Assembly (NCBI RefSeq): GCF_003967555.1
Contig: NZ_BIFS01000002.1
Location: forward strand, 2,604,001 to 2,668,000
Direction of reading: 5' to 3'
DNA: 64,000 bases
From: Dictyobacter kobayashii
GTDB taxonomy: Bacteria > Chloroflexota > Ktedonobacteria > Ktedonobacterales > Ktedonobacteraceae
Shown here: piece by piece, positions 1-8,510 of the stretch
Numbering within the stretch: position 1 is the stretch's first letter
Layout: each line of letters starts with the position of its first letter
Notes under the pieces: generated by a model
Database searches by the model: none
The model's input: only the letters and a program-made list of their open reading frames with translations
Told to the model about the DNA's origin: nothing
Translations under genes and position numbers: made by a program

Positions 1-987
1 ATTGATCTCGTCCATGGTCCTGGTTGTCCGGTCTGTGTGCTACCGATGGGCCGGGTGGACGACGCCATCGCGATCGCCCACATGGAGAACGTCATTTTCA
101 CCACCTTTGGGGATATGATGCGCGTGCCAGGCTCGCATGGCAGCCTGTTGGATGCGAAGGCCGAAGGGGCCGACGTACGCTTTGTCTACTCGCCGCTGGA
201 TGCCCTCAAGTTAGCGCGCCAATATCCAGACAAGCAGGTAGTATTTTTCGCCATTGGTTTTGAAACTACCGCCCCCTCTACGGCGGTCACTTTGTTGCGG
301 GCCCAGGCCGAAGATATCAAAAACTTCTCGATCTTCTGTAACCATGTCACCATCATCCCGGCCATTAAAGCTATCCTCGACTCGCCAGATTTGCGCCTGG
401 ACGGTTTTGTGGGACCGGGCCACGTCACGATGGTGATCGGGTTGCGCCCCTATACCTTTATCGCGCGGCAGCATCGCAAGCCGATTGTGGTGGCCGGTTT
501 TGAGCCACTGGATATCATTCAATCCGTGCATATGCTGGTGCAGCAGATCAGCGAGGGCCGCTCCGAGGTCGAGAATCAATATGCACGCGTGGTGCGACCC
601 GAGGGCAACGTCAAGGCACTTGAATCCATGGCGCGCACCATGGAATTGCGACCGTTTTTTGAATGGCGTGGGTTAGGCTTTATCACCCAGAGCGCCCTTA
701 AATTGCGGCCCGAGTTCGCGCAGTGGGATGCTGAATTACGCTTCGAAGTACCGGGTCTGCGCGTTGCCGATCCCAAAGCCTGCCAGTGTGGCGAAGTATT
801 GAAGGGCGTAATCAAGCCCTGGGAATGTAAAGTCTTCGGAACCGCCTGCACCCCCGAGACACCGATCGGGACCTGTATGGTCTCACCCGAAGGAGCCTGT
901 GCGGCCTACTTTAATTATGGACGTTTCTCCATGGCATCTGAACGCGGCCGCCTCAACATCGCCCCGGTCACACAGCAGACATCATGA
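1..987 (+). CDS. hypD: Hydrogenase maturation protein HypD (5' end outside window)
   Basis: HypD is the scaffold, with HypC, on which the Fe(CN)2CO group of [NiFe]-hydrogenases is assembled in the cytoplasm. The reading frame is open from base 1, where the conserved GPGCPVCVLP motif is already in progress, so the first part of the gene lies upstream of the window. Visible family signatures are GFETTAPS, a GFVGPGHVTMVIG stretch, and a C-terminal cysteine-rich region (CQCGEVL, WECKVFGTAC, GTCMVSPEGAC) that supplies the 4Fe-4S ligands. The gene ends 145 bp before hypE on the same strand, consistent with a hyp operon whose other members would lie to the left. The family assignment is secure; only the true start cannot be seen. 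Confidence 0.96.
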   Translation: MDLVHGPGCPVCVLPMGRVDDAIAIAHMENVIFTTFGDMMRVPGSHGSLLDAKAEGADVRFVYSPLDALKLARQYPDKQVVFFAIGFETTAPSTAVTLLRAQAEDIKNFSIFCNHVTIIPAIKAILDSPDLRLDGFVGPGHVTMVIGLRPYTFIARQHRKPIVVAGFEPLDIIQSVHMLVQQISEGRSEVENQYARVVRPEGNVKALESMARTMELRPFFEWRGLGFITQSALKLRPEFAQWDAELRFEVPGLRVADPKACQCGEVLKGVIKPWECKVFGTACTPETPIGTCMVSPEGACAAYFNYGRFSMASERGRLNIAPVTQQTS

Positions 988-1132
988 AGACTAATTCTCA
1001 AGCAGGGTGGGGCGGCGAGCCCCGCCTGCCACCACTCAATCCCTTATTCACTTTCCGCCGCAGGCGGAATACAAGATATATATTTTATTACCTGAGTTGC
1101 GATAAGAGAGCGGTTCGGCCGGAGGTTTAAGC
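988..1132 (+). promoter_or_regulatory. hypD-hypE spacer with two hairpins and a strong SD
   Basis: The 145-bp spacer holds a GC-rich hairpin (GGTGGGGC / GCCCCGCC, about 1005-1025), a second short hairpin TTCCGCC-GCA-GGCGGAA (about 1051-1067), and a Shine-Dalgarno GGAGGT seven bases before the hypE ATG. Neither hairpin is followed by a T-run, so I do not call a terminator; they may be processing sites. Confidence 0.4.
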
Positions 1133-2227
1133 ATGGAAAAGCAATCTATACAAAGCGATGAGGTGCTGGCAAAGATCGAGCGCAGCCGACAGGCACGCCG
1201 CCACAAATTCTACCTGCGCGATGAACATGTCACCCTCAGTCATGGTAGCGGTGGCAAGGCCACCCACAACTTAATCGAAGGCATCTTCGCCCCCGCATTT
1301 GCGAATACCGTGCTGGACCGTATGGAGGATGCAGCCACCATCACCATTGGGGAGCAGCGCCTGGCCTTCACAACCGATAGCTATGTGGTTAATCCGCTCT
1401 TTTTCGCCGGTGGCGATATCGGCAAACTGGCCGTGCATGGCACTATCAACGATCTATCGATGGCCGGGGCCGATCCATTATATCTTTCCGTGGGCATCAT
1501 TCTGGAAGAGGGCTTCTCGATGGAGCAATTGAAGCGCATCGTGGATTCCATGGCCCGGGCGGCCCATGAGGCCGGCGTCCTGATCGTGACAGGTGATACC
1601 AAGGTGGTGCAGCGCAACAAGGCCGATGGCATCTTTATTAACACGGCGGGCGTGGGCGTAGTGCGTGCGACCGCGAATGTGGGACAGACACAGGTGCAGC
1701 CGGGAGATCGGGTATTGCTCAGTGGCGCGATTGGCGATCATGGCGTAGCTATCATGATGGCTCGTGAAGAACTGGATATCGAGACCGATGTGGAGAGCGA
1801 TAGCGCCCCCTTGCATACGCTGGTAGCGGCCCTGTTGGATAGCATTGGCACCAGTCTCCACTGCCTGAAAGATCCCACGCGTGGAGGCGTGGCGACCGCC
1901 CTCAACGAGATTGCCCTGGGGGCTGAGGTCTCGATTGCCCTGGATGAGCAGTCTATCCCGGTGCATGAAGGTGTAAGAGGAGCCTGCGAAATTTTAGGGC
2001 TTGATCCACTTACCATTGCCAACGAAGGGAAGCTACTGGCCATTGTGGCCCCCGAGGTTGAGCAGGAGGCCCTAAAAGTTCTACGCTCCCATCCCCTCGG
2101 ACGCGAAGCCATGGTCATTGGAACCGTCCAGGCGGAGCCAGCAGGCATGGTATTCCTGCGTACCGATATCGGTGGTACCCGTGTGCTGGACATGCTGGTT
2201 GGCGATCCCTTGCCGCGCATCTGTTGA
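1133..2227 (+). CDS. hypE: Hydrogenase maturation protein HypE
   Basis: HypE (364 aa) dehydrates the carbamoyl group that HypF places on its C-terminal cysteine, giving the thiocyanate that supplies the cyanide ligands of the [NiFe] centre via the HypC-HypD complex. The protein has the AIR-synthase/PurM-like fold signatures LSHGSGGK near residue 37, TTDSYVVNP, GDTKVV and DPTRGG, and it ends in PRIC, the diagnostic carbamoylation tail. The start is supported by GGAGGT at ideal spacing. About 35 residues precede the usual HypE start motif, slightly longer than many homologues. It follows hypD; hydrogenase structural genes are not in the window. Confidence 0.97.
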   Translation: MEKQSIQSDEVLAKIERSRQARRHKFYLRDEHVTLSHGSGGKATHNLIEGIFAPAFANTVLDRMEDAATITIGEQRLAFTTDSYVVNPLFFAGGDIGKLAVHGTINDLSMAGADPLYLSVGIILEEGFSMEQLKRIVDSMARAAHEAGVLIVTGDTKVVQRNKADGIFINTAGVGVVRATANVGQTQVQPGDRVLLSGAIGDHGVAIMMAREELDIETDVESDSAPLHTLVAALLDSIGTSLHCLKDPTRGGVATALNEIALGAEVSIALDEQSIPVHEGVRGACEILGLDPLTIANEGKLLAIVAPEVEQEALKVLRSHPLGREAMVIGTVQAEPAGMVFLRTDIGGTRVLDMLVGDPLPRIC

Positions 2228-2263
2228 ACACCTCACTCAGCAACCAGCTAAGCAACTGAGCGC

Positions 2264-2313
2264 TGTACGTGTGGGGCTTGTCCCCGTTTTATCCGTTCAT
2301 GCACGAAAAAGCA
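2264..2313. repeat. Family C hairpin repeat, single copy
   Basis: Downstream of hypE the motif GTACGTGTGGGGCTTGTCCCC, followed by a T-run and ending GCACGAAAAAGC, resembles the left end of the larger element at 5360-5595. The GGGG/CCCC hairpin followed by TTTT could also terminate hypE transcription. Confidence 0.5.
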
Positions 2314-2390
2314 TCATTTTTTAGAGGCTTTCTCCTCTCGTCTTCGCCTTTAGCCTCGATACCTGCGCTGTTCACACTATGCTTCACCCT

Positions 2391-2681
2391 TTAGAGCGCC
2401 GAATTAAGCAAATAAACCTCAGGTGGTTTAACTTCCCACTCATGAGATTGGCTATTCTGCCGGACGCTCTGCAAGTTGGGAAGGGCCGCCTGGAAAGCTT
2501 CCTGCGATTCCCAGATGGCGATACCCATGAGCGTTCCTTTTTCAGGGTCCTTAAAAGGATAAGGAGCCTGGAAAATAATCCCTGGCTGTTTCTTCATCAG
2601 TTCACCAAATTCGTGCATACTTTGAACTAATAGTTCTTCTTTTTCAGGGTGCGGAAAATGAATCGAATAGAAGATAAACAT
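2391..2681 (-). CDS. Small ABM/dimeric alpha-beta barrel protein
   Basis: A 96-aa protein with the pattern of the antibiotic-biosynthesis-monooxygenase / dimeric alpha+beta barrel superfamily: an N-terminal strand with FIFYSIHFPHP, a helix with LVQSMHEFGELMKKQPGI, then a strand and the IWESQEAFQAA motif typical of stress-responsive barrel proteins. Such proteins act as small heme or quinone oxygenases or as ligand-binding dimers; the substrate here is unknown. The start is supported by GAGAGGAG about eight bases upstream. It is a single-gene unit, convergent with hypE. No catalytic residue can be asserted. Confidence 0.75.
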   Translation of the reverse strand: MFIFYSIHFPHPEKEELLVQSMHEFGELMKKQPGIIFQAPYPFKDPEKGTLMGIAIWESQEAFQAALPNLQSVRQNSQSHEWEVKPPEVYLLNSAL

Positions 2682-2919
2682 GATTGGGGTTCTCCTCTCT
2701 CATATTGGGGGTTTTCTGCCTGCACGCCGTCACCTACCAGTTGCTCAGATGCGCATTCCATATTGTAGGCGCAGGCGTTTACTGGCTCTTATTCTATTGC
2801 AAGCAAAGAAAAGCGGAAAATAGAGATACGTGATATTTCATGACAGGAGATGTCATATTGAGGAGGTATATTCTCTGCAAGATCTGTTTGTTACATTCAC
2901 CTGCAGGGAGGTAGCTGAT

Positions 2920-3690
2920 ATGCGCATCGGGGTTAATCTGGGGCCGACAGGGAATTGGTCGGCTATTCTGGCGGCGGTACAGGCGGCTGATGCTCAGGGA
3001 TTTGACGCCGTGAGCTTTTTGGATCATTTTCATACGGATAATCTGGAGTGGCCATATATTAGCGGCTGGTCGCTATATGGGGCACTGGCCTTGAGCACCA
3101 AACGCATCAAGCTGGTGCCGATGGTGATTGATCGCCTGAATTATTTGCCGGGCGTACTGGCCAAAGAGGCAGCGGTCCTATCAATTTTGAGCGCGGGACG
3201 TTTTGAGTTAGGCATTGGTGCGGGCGATTATTTCCAGGAGGCGCGGGCCTGGGGCTTACCGATTCCGGAGGCGCAGACACGCATCGATGGTTTAAGGGAA
3301 ACCATCCTGGTCCTGCGGCAGATCTGGACCGGGCAGAAAATTACTTTTACCGGTGAGCATATTCAACTGCTTGAGGCGGCCTCGACGCCCGTTCCTGTTA
3401 CACCTATGCGCGTAGTTGTAGGAGCCGGCAAATCTCGACGCCTGATCCAGAGCGCGGTCACCTATGCGGACGAGATCAACGTCTATGCCGATGATGAGCT
3501 CATTCGTTTTGCGGCTGATCAGATCGCGGCCGCACAGCGTCCACTTGCCCTCTCGGTCTATGTATGGGACTGGCCCGAAGATATCCAGGAAAAACTGGCC
3601 ACCTGGCAAGCCCTGGGCGTGGAACGCACCTTCCTGACTATCTGGGAGCCCTTTAATTCGCTGGCCGCCATGGCCAATCTAGCAGATTAA
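2920..3690 (+). CDS. LLM-class flavin-dependent oxidoreductase
   Basis: A 256-aa luciferase-like monooxygenase-family protein. The N-terminal MRIGVNLG strand, the SFLDHFH segment, the GRFELGIGAG motif and a later RIDGLRETILVLRQIW helix are characteristic of FMN- or F420-dependent (beta/alpha)8 oxidoreductases. It is shorter than the usual 290-350 residues, lacking part of the C-terminal insertion. An upstream in-frame start at 2830 exists, but the ATG at 2920 is preceded by GGGAGGT and matches the family N-terminus, so I use 2920. Substrate unknown. A palindromic repeat begins about 16 bp after its stop codon. Confidence 0.85.
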   Translation: MRIGVNLGPTGNWSAILAAVQAADAQGFDAVSFLDHFHTDNLEWPYISGWSLYGALALSTKRIKLVPMVIDRLNYLPGVLAKEAAVLSILSAGRFELGIGAGDYFQEARAWGLPIPEAQTRIDGLRETILVLRQIWTGQKITFTGEHIQLLEAASTPVPVTPMRVVVGAGKSRRLIQSAVTYADEINVYADDELIRFAADQIAAAQRPLALSVYVWDWPEDIQEKLATWQALGVERTFLTIWEPFNSLAAMANLAD

Positions 3691-3706
3691 TTCATAGTAT
3701 TTCCTG

Positions 3707-3930
3707 GAATGTGTCTGATCCTCATGATTGCCGCCATCTTCACGGCTAAGTTTGCGCGCCAGAGGCGCTCAAGAAGTCATTTTGAGTGGTGCAAACAGTG
3801 CGCCCATCTTCACGTCTAAGTTTGCGCGCCAGAGGTGCTCAAGAAGTCATCTTTGAGTGGTGCAAATAGTGCGCCCGCGCACTGTTTGCACCACTCAAAA
3901 AAAGATGCGGGCGCGCCAGCGCACGTTCGC
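3707..3930. repeat. Family A palindromic repeat element, copy A1 with internal 70-bp duplication
   Basis: A unit of about 70 bp (3734-3803) is repeated at 3804-3874 with few changes. The second copy runs into a 23-bp near-perfect inverted repeat (arms 3852-3874 and 3877-3899, one mismatch, 2-nt loop). The element ends in the conserved tail CGGGCGCGCCAGCGCACGT (3908 on), shared with three other places in the window. Its left end (GAATGTGTCTGATCCTCATG) matches the copy at 6861-6951. Confidence 0.8.
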
Positions 3931-4675
3931 ATGCGAGCGACATGGTTTGCATGATGGATGAAAGACACTATCTAATAGATTAAGAAAAGACATACGTAAT
4001 TAGCATACCGATTTTACACACAGTAACTTGATAAACGTGTATTCCATGTACGTCTCTATTAAAGAATTTTCTCTACTTAATTGCCTGGGAATTGACAAAA
4101 CCTTGTCTGACATGATATATGTTTTGTGAAATAAGTAAGCAACTGTCCAGGCGCTTCTGAAATCTCGGCCAAACGAGTACCGGGTAGCATGTAGACATAA
4201 AAGACAACATCTTATGTCATACACCTGCCCGGTTTTCTTTTTTATTTAATAGCTCTTATGTCCTGGTCAATATAGATCTTCTGATGGCTTACTATGAGCT
4301 CACAAATTCCTCTGCGCTATCTGACACCAAAAAATCCTACCCGGTGTGAGTTTATAATTATTGACGATTCCCGACCAATTTTCTCATTATCTTTTCAAAA
4401 TTTTATCCATTTGTACAACAAACAGTCTTCTTAGTATAATCTGTATGTATAACTACGGAGATTACAAGAATCACATTTGTGGTTTTCAAGCGAAGAGAGA
4501 TATAGTGAGTATTGAATGTGGATGGATGACAGATGATATAAATGTGTGCCACAGATGGCATATATTATTGAATTTATAATTGCGATAATTTTGTATTTTT
4601 CGGTCAAAGGCCTGGCTGTTTGTTTTAGCGGTTCATGATGTTCGGTCAAGCGTTTGATTGTAGGAGATAGGTATA
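3931..4675. other. AT-rich non-coding stretch before the TetR gene
   Basis: About 745 bp with strongly AT-biased composition. Several short open frames occur, but none has a Shine-Dalgarno sequence, a family resemblance or coding-like composition. The right end should contain the promoter of the TetR gene; I could not pick out a convincing -35/-10 pair. Confidence 0.5.
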
Positions 4676-5314
4676 ATGCATCAGGATGATAACACCCACA
4701 CCCATATGAATGCAGAGAATATACAGGTGCCGATTGGAGGTAGTACTGGCGGTGATGACCGCCGTCAGGATATAGTAATGGCTGCTTTTCAATTGATTGC
4801 CACCAAAGGGGTTGAGGGTTTGCGCACACGCGATGTAGCGGCACGGGCGGGGATGAATATTGGAACTCTCTACTATTATTTCTCGACTAAAGAAAGACTT
4901 ATCCAGGGCGTTGTCGATTATATTGTCCAGCATATTGTCGTTGTCCAGGAGCCGGTGGTTGCTTTATCTGTAAATACGCCGGTAGACGTACTGCACCAGC
5001 ACCTGGTCAATTTGACCCACAAACTCATTACGACCCCTGAAATCTTTCGTGTGATGGGTGAACTCCTCCTGAGATCCGAACGTGACCAGGCCATCTATCC
5101 AATCTTGAAGAAGACTGATGATGATTGGAGACAATATCTGACGAACCTGTTAAGGGATGGTATCGGCCAGGGACTTTTTCGAGCGGATCTCAATCCGGCC
5201 CTGGCTGCTCATACCATTATGTCCTTCTTCAAAGGTGTCTCATTACAATTAGGGATGCTGGCTGAAGAGCTGGAGCAGACCGTGGAACAATTTGAGCGCT
5301 GGTTGCTCCCATAA
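4676..5314 (+). CDS. TetR/AcrR-family transcriptional regulator
   Basis: A 212-aa regulator. After a 28-residue histidine- and glycine-containing leader, a TetR N-terminal domain (residues about 28-75) shows the AAFQLIATKGVEGLRTRDVA helices followed by the recognition helix GMNIGTLYYYF and the STKERL continuation. The C-terminal ligand-binding domain is alpha-helical, with an LLLRSERDQAIYPIL segment and an LAAHTIMSFFKG helix, and is not diagnostic of ligand. The SD AGGAGATAGGTATA precedes the ATG. The next gene, a membrane protein, converges on it from the opposite strand, so no target is obvious from position. Confidence 0.92.
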   Translation: MHQDDNTHTHMNAENIQVPIGGSTGGDDRRQDIVMAAFQLIATKGVEGLRTRDVAARAGMNIGTLYYYFSTKERLIQGVVDYIVQHIVVVQEPVVALSVNTPVDVLHQHLVNLTHKLITTPEIFRVMGELLLRSERDQAIYPILKKTDDDWRQYLTNLLRDGIGQGLFRADLNPALAAHTIMSFFKGVSLQLGMLAEELEQTVEQFERWLLP

Positions 5315-5359
5315 CTATCCCGTTCGTCTGTGCCTGAATATGCAATAGAACAACGAAAA

Positions 5360-5595
5360 GTACGCGCGGGGCTTGTCCCGCTTTTAGCCTTTCGCCTCGA
5401 AAAAGCAACAAGAAGAGGATTTTGCAGTTATTTGGTTGAGCGTATGGCGTTATTATTGTTGATTTTTCGGGCAGGAAGGATAGAAGCGGGGGCAAGCCCC
5501 GCACGTACGGATCGTTATTATTGTTGATTTTTCGGGCAGGAAGGATAGAAGCGGGGCAAGCCCCGCACGTACGGATCGTTATTATTGTTGATTTT
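5360..5595. repeat. Family C inverted/tandem repeat element
   Basis: A left arm GTACGCGCGGGGCTTGTCCCGC (5360-5381) is answered by two inverted right arms (5486-5508 and 5551-5572), each reading GGGGCAAGCCCCGCACGTAC. The right part is a tandem duplication: a 65-bp unit (5448-5512), a 64-bp unit (5513-5576) differing by one G, and a partial third copy to 5595. The whole 5315-5611 gap is repeat DNA with no gene, lying between the convergent TetR and membrane-protein genes. Confidence 0.8.
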
Positions 5596-5611
5596 GATTG
5601 AGGGCGTTCAT

Positions 5612-6688
5612 TTAGCGGTCTATGCTATGGGTGGCAAGGTCTGGACGCTCTTCCTTTGGCTGCGGTCGCCTATACCTTGAGCCCAGTTTGGAACCCAGAC
5701 GACCCAGGAAGAATGTTCCGATGGCTCCCAGAAGCACATAGAGACCAACCAGGGGAAAGGACGCGAGGTAGGGGTCGAGCATGTTTTTTAGTGCTTGCAG
5801 GGGTTGTCCATAGAGGTTATAAAAATAATTGCTGCAGATATAGATGATCAGCATGCTGATGTTGACGAGGGTTCCAGCGATAGCGATCCATAAAGCAAGT
5901 TTAAGGGGCCGATCTGGATGTAGCGCGCTGGTACTGCGCCTTCGTTCTAGCAGGCAGGCAATAAAGCTACAGGCAGCGAGAAAGATGCTGCCCACAAGGG
6001 CCGTGGTAGGGAAGACGGTTGCATTGATCATTGAGAGATTCTGACCATATGGCAATTGACTATCATATAAGCGTCCCCGCAGGATCTGCCCCATAGGATA
6101 GGCAACAAGGTAATGGACCAGCACGAGTACCGCACATGTGACCATCACATAAATGGTTGTCCCTGTCTGTGGGTGGCTTATGGTAGCTGCTTCATTGGTT
6201 GAGAGTATATCAATGGATGTGTAGTTTGAGCGGGCTGGAAAGAAACGGCAGCTTAGCCAGCTTCCCAGAAAGCCAGCCCCTATACTAAATCCTAGCAGCT
6301 GCAACTCAAATGGTGTTTGTTGAATAAGCTCATCTGAGAGGATGACGGGGAGATTAAATGAGCTATAGCCCCAGGTCCGGTGCACAAGCAAAATTAAGGG
6401 CACCGTCAATCCCACCATGATCCCGATCAATCCTCCGCATAATCCCGCAATAATTCCTAGATAATCTCTGTGCGTCTTTTTACCACTGAACCAGCCAGCC
6501 GCCAACCAGCCCAGCACCGAAAGCAGCATTACCAGTCCAGAAATGGTCGCTGAACTTTGATAAGAAGCATAGACAGAGAGATTAAACAGACTGAGGACTG
6601 TTTGTATGATGCCTGCAACTATGCCGAAGCCGAGTCCAATGGAGATAGCTGCGAGAACAGGATGTTTCGCTTCAAGTGAAGTGCGCAT
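5612..6688 (-). CDS. Polytopic membrane protein, about eight TM segments, unknown function
   Basis: A 358-aa hydrophobic protein that I do not recognise. About eight membrane segments are visible, for example AAISIGLGFGIVAGIIQTVL, GLVMLLSVLGWLAAGWF, a glycine-rich LGIIAGLCGGLIGIMVG helix, YVMVTCAVLVLVHYLVAY, and a last FPLVGLYVLLGAIGTFFLG helix before a basic C-terminus. No transporter or enzyme signature stands out. The start has AAAGGA nine bases upstream. Glycine-rich TM helices suggest a small integral membrane protein of the DUF type rather than a major transporter family. Confidence 0.75.
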   Translation of the reverse strand: MRTSLEAKHPVLAAISIGLGFGIVAGIIQTVLSLFNLSVYASYQSSATISGLVMLLSVLGWLAAGWFSGKKTHRDYLGIIAGLCGGLIGIMVGLTVPLILLVHRTWGYSSFNLPVILSDELIQQTPFELQLLGFSIGAGFLGSWLSCRFFPARSNYTSIDILSTNEAATISHPQTGTTIYVMVTCAVLVLVHYLVAYPMGQILRGRLYDSQLPYGQNLSMINATVFPTTALVGSIFLAACSFIACLLERRRSTSALHPDRPLKLALWIAIAGTLVNISMLIIYICSNYFYNLYGQPLQALKNMLDPYLASFPLVGLYVLLGAIGTFFLGRLGSKLGSRYRRPQPKEERPDLATHSIDR

Positions 6689-6860
6689 ATTAAACGTCCT
6701 TTGCTATAGCCAGATTATTTACTTGTTTATATAGTAAAAATTGTTTTCTTAATATATACGTCAGCATAGTTAATATATTTCACATATCATATAAGACTGT
6801 TGTATTTAATCCCATCTGAGAATGTGTCTTACTCCCATCATGGGAAGCGTGCCACTCTTA

Positions 6861-6951
6861 CGCGGACGTGCGCTGGCGCGCCCGAGCTTTTTGTGTGTGG
6901 CGCAAACTCAGGCGTGAAGATCGCAGTGATCATGAGGATCAGATACATTCT
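6861..6951 (-). repeat. Family A repeat element, copy A2 (no palindrome)
   Basis: Read on the minus strand, this copy shares the left end (GAATGTATCTGATCCTCATG), the TCTTCACG-CT-AGTTTGCGC block and the right tail CGGGCGCGCCAGCGCACGTC with copy A1. It lacks the internal palindrome and the 70-bp duplication, so it looks like a minimal form. Confidence 0.75.
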
Positions 6952-7443
6952 GAGATGAGAGGGCGTATGTATATGTATTAATATTGCTAGACAAGCCATG
7001 CTACAATAGGTGCTATAATGTTTGATATCAATATATTATTGAGATTTTGCGAAAATATGCTTTATGCATTGCCTGATAAGCAATTAATGTACTATAATAA
7101 GATATGTAACCATTTTTTTTATTTTCTGAAGAAATGGATGCATAATCATTAAAACAGTTTACTGGCAAGATTACAGTTATTAATATTTTATTAATATTAA
7201 AACTAAAGTAATTCAATATGGTGTACATACATACATAGATTTTTATGTACCAGGAACATTGACTACCCCAACATCTGTGATACCCACTATGTTTAGACGC
7301 CGCAGCGCCTGACTTTTAAATAACCTATCCTTGGGGAGAGAAGATGGATAAAATCAAGCAGAATCTTTCAGTGCGTGGAGAGAATACCGCCACGTGTCTC
7401 CTCGCTGCACCAGGCACCAGAATGACCGATCCGCAAGAGAGAG
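6952..7443. other. AT-rich non-coding stretch
   Basis: About 490 bp of AT-rich DNA between the A2 repeat and the broken XRE/GAF gene. A short minus-strand open frame at 7028-7228 has no SD and very low-complexity composition. I see no gene, and no promoter I would defend. Confidence 0.45.
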
Positions 7444-8469
7444 GTGCTTCCAAAGCAATGGTCATCTGAATACATACTGCGTGATCTGCTGGCGCAGATT
7501 ATCCAGGATGAGAAAATAAAATTGAATTTGGTTGATGCTTTGGGTATTTCGCCGGTTACCCTGACGCGCTGGATCACGGGTAAATCTGATCCTCGTCCAC
7601 AAAACTTGCGTCATTTAATCAACACCTTGCCTACCCAATATCATGAGCAGATGTATGCTCTATTACGTCACGAGAACAAACTGACCAGAGTGTCTCTGAT
7701 AGAGGAAAACCTCAGGCTGAGATGATCTTGCCCGAGTTTTATACCCAGATTTTTATGGCGCGCGCCACTACCAGTGTCAACCTGCGCTTCTGGTCCCTCT
7801 GCAACCTTATACTCCAGCAGGCGATTGGACAACTGGACCCCGAGCGCCGTGGTATGTCGGTCTGGGTGGCCCGTTGCATGCCGCCATCGGGTCCACTGCA
7901 AAAGGTGCGTAGCATGCGCGAAAGCGTCGGTCTGGGCACCACTCCCTGGAAGGGCAATCTTGAGCAAGAGGCTATGTTTCTGGGAGCGGAATCGCTGGCG
8001 GGTAGCGTGGTTACCTCGTATCGACCAGGGGTGGTGCAGGATCTGGATGAGGAGCATTATCGCTTGTCGATTTCGCGGATAACCTATGAGCGCAGCATCG
8101 CTATTTATCCATACTCTATTGTGGGCGTATCGCTGGTGTTTTTGTCGTTGCCAGCGTCGAAGCAACTATTTTCTCTCGCAGCGTCGAAGCCAACTACTCC
8201 GCAGTCGACCTCATCAGCGCTATGCCGACTTGCTCGCGCTGGCCTTTAGCGATGATGACTTTTATGAGCCAGAACAGATAGCGCTTGAGGTCATGCCTTT
8301 CTACGAGGAGCAAAAAGAATCCTTTTCCCGTTTTCGCCAATTGATGGTCAGTACCATCTTAGAGGCCGCCAGCAACAATCGCCCAGTGGATAACGCGCAG
8401 GCTGACCTGATGGTCTGGCAGCGACTCGAAAATGAATTACTCGAACAGCACTCCCCACGCTTGCAGTGA
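7444..8469 (+). pseudogene. XRE-type HTH plus GAF-like regulator, frame-broken at several points
   Basis: The first 93 codons encode an XRE-like helix-turn-helix (LVDALGISPVTLTRWITG, then a KSDPRPQNLRHLI segment). The continuation reads as one sensor domain, but in changing frames: TTSVNLRFWSLCNLILQQAI and LGAESLAGSVV in the frame of 7722, ILYCGRIAGVFVVAS after about 8109, then NYFLSQRRSQLLR and RYADLLALAFSDDDFYEPEQ in the frame of 8086. The breaks at 8109-8110 and 8163 are each repaired by adding one C; those near 7722 and 7755 are less simple. The layout matches an HTH-GAF regulator family I recall as abundant in Ktedonobacteria. Whether it is a true pseudogene or poor sequence is open; the original was probably a single polypeptide of about 345 residues. 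The GTG start is uncertain. Confidence 0.7.
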
Positions 8470-8510
8470 TAGCGTGGGAGGAGTCTGAACTGGTATGTGG
8501 CCTGCCTGTA

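Noticed and set aside
1478..1966. Minus-strand open frame within hypE
   Set aside because: Shadow of a clearly recognised gene.
4000..4579. Short open frames in the AT-rich region before the TetR gene
   Set aside because: No SD, no conserved motif, composition like the surrounding non-coding DNA.
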